Source of the DNA: Bog-756 sp963725275
Lineage (GTDB): Bacteria; Actinomycetota; Acidimicrobiia; Acidimicrobiales; RAAP-2
NCBI GenBank assembly: GCA_963725275.1
Contig: CAVRXS010000005.1
Location: 744,001-808,000, forward strand
DNA length: 64,000 bases
Direction: 5' to 3'
The position numbers and the translations under genes were made by a program. Positions 26,614 to 34,411 of the stretch are shown here, piece by piece; within the stretch, counting starts at the first letter, position 1, and each line of letters begins with the position of its first letter. The notes beneath the pieces were generated by a model. The model did not search any database, was not told the origin of the DNA, and worked only from the letters and a program-made list of their open reading frames with translations.

Positions 26614-29600
26614 TCAGGGGCCCGACTGGATTGTGATGGTCCAGGTCGAGGTGTAGACACCCGCTTTTGCATTGGCGGGTACGTTCATCTGGAACGGGAA
26701 GCTCAAGGTCTGCGGTCCTGTGCCGGTCTCGTCGCTGAAGAATGTCGCCGCCGCCGGCGCTGATGCTGCGGCAGGGATGGTGAACGGGTAACCGGCGGGG
26801 TCGCCGGCAACCGGTGCCGCCTGGGTGCATGCGGAAAACCAGGCGTCGCAACTGGTAATGGGCGCAGATACCGTGGTGGCGTTGGCGGGCAGTGACGCCG
26901 AACCGGTGGTGAATGTGGTCGAGGTGATCGTCAACGACCATGGGGTACCCGCCACGGAGTAGGTCGACGGGACCAGGTCCGCGCTGAGCACACTGTGGAC
27001 CGAGAAGTTGGCTCCATTCAGTGTCGCACTGAATGATATGGATGATCCGACCTGCACCAGGGCTGGAGTGGAGAGCAGTTCACGAATCCGCCGGTCGGTC
27101 TTGTCGGCGATGTACAAACGGCTACCTGAGGCGGCTACGGCTACTCCCGAAGGGGCGCTCAAGCTGGCGGAGCCAGGAGATCCCGTGTCTCCGCAGGCGC
27201 CAGTGGGTGCTGCACACGCGGTTCCGGTCCCCACGAGCGCGTAGATGTCACTGTTCGTCGTCGACGCCGGGCCGAACTGGCACGACGACGAACACGTGGC
27301 CGCGGCCACCATCGCCACCATGTTGTCTGCGGTGTCGGCGATGTAGAGGTTTCCGGCCGAATCGACTCCCACGCCCGAAGGAGCATCCAGATTTGCCGCG
27401 ATGGCCTGGGCCGGTGACCCTCCCGAGGTGTAGCCGCACCCCGCAGGCGTATGGGTCGAACACGCCGTCCCGGTGCCGGCCACCGTGTAGATGCTGTCGC
27501 GGTTCATGGCCTGGCCGAAATAGGTGCCCGACGAGGCGGGAACCATCCGGACCCGGTTGTTCGTGGTGTCGGCGATGAACACATCGCCGGATGAGTCCAC
27601 AGCCAATCCGGACGGGGCGTTGAGCGTGGTGGTTGCCGCAGCGCCACCATCGCCGTTGTAGGAGGCCGGACCGGTCCCGGCAATATCGTAGGCATCACCC
27701 GCCACCGTCGAGCCCAGTCCGAACGGGCACGACGACGAGCAGGCCGCCCGGGCCACCATCGGCACCATGTTGTCTGTCTTGTCTGCGACATAGAGGTTTC
27801 CCGATGCATCTGTGGCCACACCGGAGGGCGCGTCCAAGGTCGCCGAGGTCGCCACTCCGCCGGTGGTCGGATACCCACAGCCGGCCGGGGTGTGCGTCGA
27901 GCACTTCGTCCCCGTGCCGGCGATCACATAGGCGTCCCCGACCACCGTCGAGGCCAGCCCGAACGGGCAGGAGGACGCGCAGGCCGCCCGGGCCACCATC
28001 GGCACCATCTCGTCGGTGGTGTCGGCGATGAAGAGGTTCCCCGACGAGTCGACCGCCACACCTGCGGGCGCGTCCAGGGTCGCCGAGGTCGCCACTCCGC
28101 CGGTGGTCGGATACCCACAGCCGGCCGGGGTCTGGGTAGCACAGGCGGTCCCCGTGCCGGCGATCACATAGGCGTCCCCGACCACCGTCGAGGCCAGCCC
28201 GAACGGGCAGGAGGACGCGCAGGCCGCCCGGGCCACCATCGGCACCATCTCGTCGGTGGTGTCGGCGATGAAGAGGTTCCCCGACGAGTCGACCGCCACA
28301 CCTGCGGGCGCGTCCAGGGTCGCCGAGGTCGCCACTCCGCCGGTGGTCGGATACCCACAGCCGGCCGGGGTGTGGGTCGAGCACTTCGTCCCCGTGCCGG
28401 CGATCACATAGGCGTCCCCGACCACCGTCGAGGCCAGCCCGAACGGGCAGGAGGACGCGCAGGCCGCCCGGGCCACCATCGGCACCATCTCGTCAGTGGT
28501 GTCGGCGATGAAGAGGTTCCCCGACGAGTCGACCGCCACACCTGCGGGCGCGTCCAGGGCGGCCGAGGTCGCCACTCCGCCGGTTCGGGGGTAGCCACAG
28601 CCGGCAGGCGTGTGGGTAGCACAGGCGGTCCCCGTGCCGGCGATCACATAGGCGTCCCCGACCACCGTCGAGGCCAGCCCGAACGGGCAGGAGGACGCGC
28701 AGGCCGTCCCGGCCACCATCGCCGTCATGTTGTCCGTCGTGTCGGCGATGAAGAGGTTCCCCGACGAGTCGACCGCCACACCTGCGGGCGCGTCCAGGGC
28801 GGCCGAGGTCGCCACTCCGCCGGTTCGGGGGTAGCCACAGCCGGCAGGCGTGTGGGTAGCACAGGCGGTCCCGGTCCCCGCCACCGTGTACATGTCGCCG
28901 GCTGTCATTACCTGGCCGAAGTAGGTGCCCGAGGAGGCCGGCACCATGCGTACCCGGTTGTTGGTGGTGTCGGCGATGAACACATCACCCGACGAGTCGA
29001 TCGCCACACCTGCGGGCGCGTCCACAGTTGTGGTCGACGCCGATCCTCCGTCGCCCCAATAGGCCGCCGTTCCGGTGCCGGCAACGGGGTAGATATCGCC
29101 GATGGTGGTTGCACCGAGACCCAACGCACACGACGACGCACAGGCGGTGTTTGCAACCAACGCCACCATGTTGTCCGTCTTGTCGGCGACGTAGAGGTTC
29201 CCCGACGAGTCTGTGGCCACGCCTGAGGGTGCGTCCAGGTTCGCCGAGGTCGCCAGCTGTGCCACACCGCCCGACGTGTAGCCACAGCCGGCAGGCGTAT
29301 GGGTCGAACAGGCCGTTCCGGTTCCTGCCGCCGTGTAGATGTCTCCCACGGTCGTCGAGGCCAGTCCGAGCGGGCAAGACGACGAACAGGGCGCCCGCGC
29401 CACCATCGCCACCATGTTGTCTGCGGTGTCGGCGATGTAGAGGTTCCCGGACGCATCGGTGGCGACGCCTGAGGGAGCATCCAGGTTTGCAGCGGGGGCC
29501 TGGGCCGGTGATCCTCCCGAGGTGTAGCCGCACCCCGTAGGCGTATGGGTCGAACACGCCGTTCCGGTGCCGGCCACCGTGTAGATGCTGTCCCGGTTCA

Positions 29601-31278
29601 TGGCCTGGCCGAAATAGGTGCCCGACGATGCGGGCACCATCCGGACCCGGTTGTTCGTGGTGTCTGCGATGAACACATCACCGGACGAGTCCACAGCCAC
29701 ACCCGAGGGGGCATTGAGCGTGGTGGTCGCCGCACCGCCGCCGTCCCCGGTGTAGGTCCCGGTCCCGGTTCCGGCGATGGCGTAGATATCCCCGATCGTG
29801 GTGGTGGACAATTGCAGCGGACATGACACCGAGCAGTTGTTGGCTGCCACAATGGCCACCATGTTGTCTGTGGTGTCGGCGATGTAGAGGTTCCCCGACG
29901 CATCGGTGGCCACTCCTGAGGGAGCATCCAGGGTGGCCGAGGACGCCGCGGCGTTGTAGAGGCACCCGGCGGGGGTGTGGGTCGCACACGCTGTCCCGGT
30001 CCCGGCCACCGCGTAGATGGAGCCCAGGACGGTCGAGGCCAGTCCGAAGGGGCAGGACGACGAGCATGCGGTCCGGGCCACCATCGCCGCCATGTCGTCG
30101 GTCTTGTCGGCGATGTAGAGGTTCCCCGACGCATCTGTGGCCACTCCTGAGGGCGCGTCCAGGGTGGCCGAGGACGCAGCGGCGTTGTAGAGGCACCCGG
30201 CGGGGGTGTGGGTCGCACACGCGGTCCCGGTCCCGGCCACCGCGTAGATGGAGCCCAGGACGGTCGAGGCCAGTCCGAAGGGGCAGGACGACGAGCAGGG
30301 CGCCCGGGCCACCATGGCCGCCATGTTGTCGGTCGTATCGGCGATGAAGAGATTGCCGGCCGAATCTGTGGCCACACCGGAGGGCGCGTCCAACTTGGCC
30401 GAGGACGCCGCTGCGTTGTAGAGGCACCCGGCCGGGGTGTGGGTCGCACACGCGGTCCCGGTCCCGGCCACCGCGTAGATGGAGCCCAGGACGGTCGAGG
30501 CCAGTCCGAAGGGGCAGGACGACGAGCAGGGCGCCCGGGCCACCATGGCCGCCATGTTGTCGGTCGTATCGGCGATGAAGAGATTGCCGGCCGAATCTGT
30601 GGCCACACCGGAGGGCGCGTCCAACTTGGCCGAGGACGCCGCTGCGTTGTAGAGGCACCCGGCCGGGGTGTGGGTCGCACACGCGGTCCCGGTCCCGGCC
30701 ACCGTGTAGATGGAGCCCAGGACGGTCGAGGCCAGTCCGAACGGGCAGGACGACGAGCAGGGCGCCCGGGCCACCATGGCCACCATGTTGTCCGACTTGT
30801 CGGCGATGAAGAGGTCACCGGCCGAATCTGTGGCCACACCGGAGGGCGCGTCCAGGTCGGCGGAGGTCGCCGGCTGCGCCACACCGCCTGACGTGTAACC
30901 ACAACCGGCCGGCGTGTGGGTGGCGCATGCCGTCCCCGTCCCCGCCACCGTGTAGACGTCTCCTGCCAGCATGACCTGACCGAAGAACGTGCCCGAGGAC
31001 GCAGGTACCATTCTCACCCGGTTGTCGGTGGTGTCGGCGATGAACACATCGCCTGATGGGTCGACAGCCACGTCCACCGGAGCGTCCACCGTCGTGGTCG
31101 ACGCCAATCCGCCGTCTCCCCAGTAGGCCGCCGTTCCGGTTCCTGCGACGCTGACCACAGTCACCGTTGATGCGCCGCCAGGTGAGGCGAGGAGAAGGAC
31201 CGACACCCCCACCCCGGTCAGCACCGCTCGCCATCGGTGTCTCAGTATTTGCCAGAGGTACAAAAACGGTGGCCTCAC
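26614..31278 (-). CDS. Giant secreted NHL-repeat protein with C-terminal WxL-like domain
   Basis: 1554 residues. A long signal sequence (basic start, then VLTGVGVSVLLLASPGGAS) precedes 18 NHL-like blades of about 65-80 residues. Each starts near VAGTGTA and contains LDAPSGVATD, then NLFIADTTDN. Eighteen blades fit three six-bladed propellers. Most long blades carry two Cys pairs, C-x7-C (as in CATHTPAGC) and C-x3-C (as in CSSSC), so a disulfide-rich extracellular fold is likely. The last ~165 residues are a WxL-like domain: ISFSATLNGAN, the first motif WSL at Trp1447, CDAWFSAC, and the second motif YTSTWTI at Trp1546. The same domain forms the small protein at 32429. The start overlaps the DUF916 gene stop by four bases. 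It is probably displayed on the surface through that partner. Confidence 0.85.
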   Translation of the reverse strand: MRPPFLYLWQILRHRWRAVLTGVGVSVLLLASPGGASTVTVVSVAGTGTAAYWGDGGLASTTTVDAPVDVAVDPSGDVFIADTTDNRVRMVPASSGTFFGQVMLAGDVYTVAGTGTACATHTPAGCGYTSGGVAQPATSADLDAPSGVATDSAGDLFIADKSDNMVAMVARAPCSSSCPFGLASTVLGSIYTVAGTGTACATHTPAGCLYNAAASSAKLDAPSGVATDSAGNLFIADTTDNMAAMVARAPCSSSCPFGLASTVLGSIYAVAGTGTACATHTPAGCLYNAAASSAKLDAPSGVATDSAGNLFIADTTDNMAAMVARAPCSSSCPFGLASTVLGSIYAVAGTGTACATHTPAGCLYNAAASSATLDAPSGVATDASGNLYIADKTDDMAAMVARTACSSSCPFGLASTVLGSIYAVAGTGTACATHTPAGCLYNAAASSATLDAPSGVATDASGNLYIADTTDNMVAIVAANNCSVSCPLQLSTTTIGDIYAIAGTGTGTYTGDGGGAATTTLNAPSGVAVDSSGDVFIADTTNNRVRMVPASSGTYFGQAMNRDSIYTVAGTGTACSTHTPTGCGYTSGGSPAQAPAANLDAPSGVATDASGNLYIADTADNMVAMVARAPCSSSCPLGLASTTVGDIYTAAGTGTACSTHTPAGCGYTSGGVAQLATSANLDAPSGVATDSSGNLYVADKTDNMVALVANTACASSCALGLGATTIGDIYPVAGTGTAAYWGDGGSASTTTVDAPAGVAIDSSGDVFIADTTNNRVRMVPASSGTYFGQVMTAGDMYTVAGTGTACATHTPAGCGYPRTGGVATSAALDAPAGVAVDSSGNLFIADTTDNMTAMVAGTACASSCPFGLASTVVGDAYVIAGTGTACATHTPAGCGYPRTGGVATSAALDAPAGVAVDSSGNLFIADTTDEMVPMVARAACASSCPFGLASTVVGDAYVIAGTGTKCSTHTPAGCGYPTTGGVATSATLDAPAGVAVDSSGNLFIADTTDEMVPMVARAACASSCPFGLASTVVGDAYVIAGTGTACATQTPAGCGYPTTGGVATSATLDAPAGVAVDSSGNLFIADTTDEMVPMVARAACASSCPFGLASTVVGDAYVIAGTGTKCSTHTPAGCGYPTTGGVATSATLDAPSGVATDASGNLYVADKTDNMVPMVARAACSSSCPFGLGSTVAGDAYDIAGTGPASYNGDGGAAATTTLNAPSGLAVDSSGDVFIADTTNNRVRMVPASSGTYFGQAMNRDSIYTVAGTGTACSTHTPAGCGYTSGGSPAQAIAANLDAPSGVGVDSAGNLYIADTADNMVAMVAAATCSSSCQFGPASTTNSDIYALVGTGTACAAPTGACGDTGSPGSASLSAPSGVAVAASGSRLYIADKTDRRIRELLSTPALVQVGSSISFSATLNGANFSVHSVLSADLVPSTYSVAGTPWSLTITSTTFTTGSASLPANATTVSAPITSCDAWFSACTQAAPVAGDPAGYPFTIPAAASAPAAATFFSDETGTGPQTLSFPFQMNVPANAKAGVYTSTWTITIQSGP
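27901..28860. repeat. Tandem array of four near-identical 240-bp units inside the NHL gene
   Basis: Blocks beginning at 27901, 28141, 28381 and 28621 repeat with a period of exactly 240 bases (80 codons, one NHL blade). Whole 60-base stretches differ by only a few bases. The period keeps the reading frame. Such high DNA identity between blades indicates recent duplication or gene conversion; it also makes misassembly possible. Confidence 0.9.
29930..30710. repeat. Second tandem array, 231-bp units inside the NHL gene
   Basis: Near-identical units of 231 bases (77 codons) encode the blades containing LYNAAASSAKLDAP. The sequence beginning at about 30241 recurs at about 30472 with essentially no change, and adjacent units differ only slightly. 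This array differs in length and sequence from the 240-bp array, so the two expanded independently. Confidence 0.88.
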
Positions 31279-32390
31279 CGGACGACGGGTAGAGATCTGC
31301 CCTCGGGATCAGCGTCGGATCGTGACCTTTCCTCAGACCCGGGCTCGGGGTCGGGACTGGGATCCGGCTGAGATGACGAATCCGACGTATCCCGGGAGGA
31401 TCCCCGACGCCTCAGAACCAGCACGGCCAAAAGCGCCCCGGCAAGCGCCGAGATCATCGCTACGGCCCAGCCGGGCGGATGCGCTCCTCCGTGAGCGGGT
31501 CCGGGTTGGTGGGCAATGACGGTGTTGGTTGTGCCATCGACCACCACGGTCGCGGAGTTGCAGACCGGCTGTCTCAATCCCGATCCACTGACGCACGACG
31601 TGATCTGGTAGGCACCGTGAAGACGATCGGGCCAGTAGACGGCGAAGTGTGCCGTCCCGCCCGGCAGCAGCGTGTCGATCTGCCTGGTCACGCTCTTCTG
31701 GTACCCGTTGGGTCCATCGAGTGTCACGTGGTTGACGGGCCGACCGATCACTTGACCGGAGTCGGTAACCGGGGTCACCACCTCGCCGATCTGATCGGGG
31801 CCTGGGCCGATGGTCGGCTTCCCGACCCTGGCAGTGAAGGACGCGGGGCCCAGGACCCGTATCAGGACGCCGACCACCGAGCGGGCCACCACGTTGACCC
31901 GTATCTGACCCGAGCCGGACTCAACCGGCGAATCGGGTTGGGCCACGATGCCGGCCAAGTGGTCGCCCGGGGTGGCTGAGGGTGGCACCGTGACCGAAAA
32001 ATGCACCGTCGCCTGTCCCTGTGCAGGAACGGAGACGGCCTGGAATTGCGGCTGCACCCAGGCACCCGCCGACCGAAGTGGTTGCCCGGCGTCGCTGTAG
32101 GCAGCACCCGAGGTAATGGAGGTCAGCCCATCGGCGGCATAGACCATGATCGGACCGGCGGTGCCGCTGTCGTTGGACACCAGAAGCGATGAGGACCATG
32201 TAGAACCGGGAGCGAGGGTCGGGGCAAAGTACCCACTTCCGGCAAGGACACCGGGGGCGCCCGGCGCCGGCGCCGCTCCCACACCTCCTCCGCTGGACGC
32301 TGCGACAGGAGCTGCCCAGGCGAAAAGCACCGCAGGCACTGCGGCGAAGGCCAGGACCAGCCGGCCTGCAAAGCCGAGGGGGTTGCTCAT
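31275..32390 (-). CDS. DUF916-like (WxL-interacting-protein-type) membrane-anchored surface protein
   Basis: 371 residues. A signal peptide ends around AAPVAAS. The extracellular part has the DUF916 pattern: LLVSNDSGTAGPIMVYAADG, then AWVQPQFQAVSVPAQGQATV and VPPSATPGDHLAGIV. A second beta-sandwich region (KSVTRQIDTLLPGGTAHFAV) could correspond to DUF3324. One membrane helix, WAVAMISALAGALLAVLVL, lies near residues 304-324, followed by RRR and an acidic/Ser-rich cytoplasmic tail. In Firmicutes such proteins anchor WxL proteins at the cell surface. Here the gene sits between a small WxL-like gene (38 bases upstream) and the giant NHL-WxL gene (overlapping by four bases), which supports the same role. 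Confidence 0.75.
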   Translation of the reverse strand: MSNPLGFAGRLVLAFAAVPAVLFAWAAPVAASSGGGVGAAPAPGAPGVLAGSGYFAPTLAPGSTWSSSLLVSNDSGTAGPIMVYAADGLTSITSGAAYSDAGQPLRSAGAWVQPQFQAVSVPAQGQATVHFSVTVPPSATPGDHLAGIVAQPDSPVESGSGQIRVNVVARSVVGVLIRVLGPASFTARVGKPTIGPGPDQIGEVVTPVTDSGQVIGRPVNHVTLDGPNGYQKSVTRQIDTLLPGGTAHFAVYWPDRLHGAYQITSCVSGSGLRQPVCNSATVVVDGTTNTVIAHQPGPAHGGAHPPGWAVAMISALAGALLAVLVLRRRGSSRDTSDSSSQPDPSPDPEPGSEERSRSDADPEGRSLPVVR

Positions 32391-32428
32391 GGCGCTCCCC
32401 GGATCACCCGGGGATCAGCCCCCGGACC

Positions 32429-33004
32429 CTAGGGCCCGCTGATCACGCTGATCGTCCAGGTCGACGTGTAGGCAGCGGGAACCGTGTTGCCGGGAACCGC
32501 GAGGGTGAACGTCGGCGTGACCGTCTGGTCTCCCAAGCCGGTCGACGCGGTCGCATTGAAGATCTTGGTGGCGGTGGGCGGGCCCGCGCCGGCCGGCAAC
32601 CCGTACGGATAGGTCACGCCGTTGGTAGCCAGCGTGCAGGTGACGCCGGCGTCGCAGGTGTCCGTCGGCGAACTGCCCACGGTCACCGAGTTGGTGGCCA
32701 GGGTATTGGGGCCCGAGGTGAACTGGGTGGAGGTCGCGGTCACGTTCCAGCCGGCTCCGGACCCTGTGGCGTCCTGCACGTCCATACCCAACCCCGCAGT
32801 CGTGGTTTGGTTGGCTCCGTTCAATGTGTCGGAGAAGCTGATGGTCGGGGGAACCACGATGTTGAGGGTTCCCGCGCTGATGGTGGCGGTGGCCGCGGTC
32901 GAGGCCGAAGCCACGGATGCGGACAGGGGCAGGGCCACGGCACTTGCACCTGCGACCAAAGCCGAGATCGCCACCATGCGACCCAATCGAATGTGAGATG
33001 ACAT
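32429..33004 (-). CDS. Small secreted WxL-like domain protein
   Basis: 191 residues from the ATG at 33004, preceded by GAGGAG; an ATG at 33043 is an alternative. The signal peptide ends around ASVASAS. The mature protein is a single domain with TISFSDTLNGAN, the first aromatic motif GAGWNVTATSTQF (a WxL variant, WNV), the Cys pair CDAGVTC, and the second motif YTSTWTISVISGP. The same elements in the same order occur at the C-terminus of the giant protein encoded two genes downstream, so the two are clearly homologous. It probably binds the cell wall or the DUF916 partner. It is the first gene of the operon. Confidence 0.8.
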   Translation of the reverse strand: MSSHIRLGRMVAISALVAGASAVALPLSASVASASTAATATISAGTLNIVVPPTISFSDTLNGANQTTTAGLGMDVQDATGSGAGWNVTATSTQFTSGPNTLATNSVTVGSSPTDTCDAGVTCTLATNGVTYPYGLPAGAGPPTATKIFNATASTGLGDQTVTPTFTLAVPGNTVPAAYTSTWTISVISGP

Positions 33005-33162
33005 TCTCCTCGCCGCTGTCCGCCTGCAATCAGTTGTTCTCATATTCGGCTATCGGCCCGCTTCTGAGCGGACTTGAGCCCTTTGACAACATCAGTTGCG
33101 TGACACATAGTGACACCGTGGAAGGCGCCTGAGAGGGATCCCCCGCCTGGTAGGTTTCCACT

Positions 33163-33501
33163 ATGACGGTGGAGGAAATTGCCGCCCTCGAGGCACTCGA
33201 TGCTGTGCTCGAGGCGGGGAGAGAAACTCGCCAGGCGCTCCGTAGGACCGAAACCCTCACCCTCCGACTACTGCGTCAGATCGAGAAGGGGACGCCGGTC
33301 ACCGAGGCCATCACGGCCCTGGGCACCGGCGACGTCCGTCGGGATCTCAGCGATCAGATCGATGCCTTGGTACGTGCGCGCCACACTGCCCAGCATGCGA
33401 TTGTCGGTCTGGCTGTTTCCGAGGGAGTGAGCCGCCGTGAACTCGCTCGAGTCTGGGGAGTGTCCCGGCAACTCGTTTCTCGCCTGGCAAAGGAGTTGTG
33501 A
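33163..33501 (+). CDS. Small protein with C-terminal helix-turn-helix
   Basis: 112 residues, entirely helical in appearance. The first 75 residues are an amphipathic helical region (ALDAVLEAGRETRQALRRTE). The last 30 form a resolvase- or sigma-like HTH: VSEGVSRRELARVWGVSRQLV. It may be a small DNA-binding regulator. It is divergent from the WxL operon, whose start lies about 160 bases away, so regulation of that operon is a reasonable guess without direct evidence. Confidence 0.6.
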   Translation: MTVEEIAALEALDAVLEAGRETRQALRRTETLTLRLLRQIEKGTPVTEAITALGTGDVRRDLSDQIDALVRARHTAQHAIVGLAVSEGVSRRELARVWGVSRQLVSRLAKEL

Positions 33502-33549
33502 GGTCGGTCAGCCCGAACCGCCGCTTGCACCGACCCACCTCCTGCGCGC

Positions 33550-34305
33550 TCAGGTGTGCTTCCAGGTCACCTCGAAGTTCTGGCCGCGGGTGAGCGCGCT
33601 GGTTGCAGCCTTCACGGTGGACCCCGTTTCCATGTTGATCGAAACGGGTGCGTCCGACCCGATGTCCTTGCCGTTGGCTTCCGCCGAGGTGAAGAGCACC
33701 GTATGAAAGTCCGTCAGCTTGAGAACCGACTGAGAACCTGAGGGTGCTTCCGCAATGATCTCGGCTGAGTGCAGCTTGGCGGGCGCATACGTCGCGTGTA
33801 CCGTGCGCGTCCAACCGGCCGTCTTGTCGCTGAGCACCAAGGTGAACGCCCCACCGGCTCCCGCTACAACAGACCCGTGGAACACATCACCCGGATGAAC
33901 CGGGAGGGCGAAGTTCACCGGGTACTTCGGATACATCTCGTACCAGCTGTAGTAGTGAGCAATCCCGGCAAAGCAGTCCACCTCCGACCCGGTCTGCTCC
34001 ACGCTGTTGCTGCCATCGCCGTCCAACCCCACCCAAAATGCGCTGTAGGTGGTCGTCGACGTGCACGTCGCCGCCGGTTGGACCCATGTGGCCGAGACAC
34101 TCGTGAACGGGCCCGCTGTGGAGGCGTATCCCGCCCAGTTCAAACTCGTGGCGCCTGAAGCGGAGGAGCCGCCCGGTGTTGTCACCATCAGCGGGGCGTG
34201 CACAGCCGCCGTGGCGGCCACTGACGACGGAACGAACGTGATGGCGGTAAGTGCAAGCACTGCGCAACCGGCACGCCGGACGACACCATCGACTGCGAAC
34301 CGCAT
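33550..34305 (-). CDS. Secreted G1-family (glutamic) endopeptidase
   Basis: 251 residues. A signal peptide (VLALTAITFVPSSVAATAA) is followed by NWAGYASTAGPFTSVSATWV, FWVGLDGDGSNSVEQTG and YYSWYEMYP, the hallmarks of the eqolisin/scytalidoglutamic peptidase fold. The catalytic Gln is probably Gln104 (in VEQTG), and the catalytic Glu lies in SAEIIAEAP (Glu182 or Glu186). These enzymes cleave proteins at acidic pH outside the cell. The gene is on the same strand as the WxL operon, separated from it by the HTH gene on the other strand. Confidence 0.85.
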   Translation of the reverse strand: MRFAVDGVVRRAGCAVLALTAITFVPSSVAATAAVHAPLMVTTPGGSSASGATSLNWAGYASTAGPFTSVSATWVQPAATCTSTTTYSAFWVGLDGDGSNSVEQTGSEVDCFAGIAHYYSWYEMYPKYPVNFALPVHPGDVFHGSVVAGAGGAFTLVLSDKTAGWTRTVHATYAPAKLHSAEIIAEAPSGSQSVLKLTDFHTVLFTSAEANGKDIGSDAPVSINMETGSTVKAATSALTRGQNFEVTWKHT

Positions 34306-34411
34306 CCCTGCCCCCTCTACCCCGATCGAGTGAGTGTACCTCCGGGACTGTGGCTATGACAACGTGTCGTCTGTCGCCAGCGCCGCAGATCGGGACGTCC
34401 GGCGACGAGGA

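Noticed and set aside
27892..29226. Long open frame antisense to the NHL repeats, with repeated Arg/Gly-rich text
   Set aside because: It is the mirror of the repeat array. Its repeats follow from the 240-bp DNA period and its composition (RAGRPGHHRHH) is not protein-like.
27901..30710. Possible CRISPR-like repeat array
   Set aside because: Units are 231-240 bp, contiguous and coding, with no spacers and no cas genes nearby.
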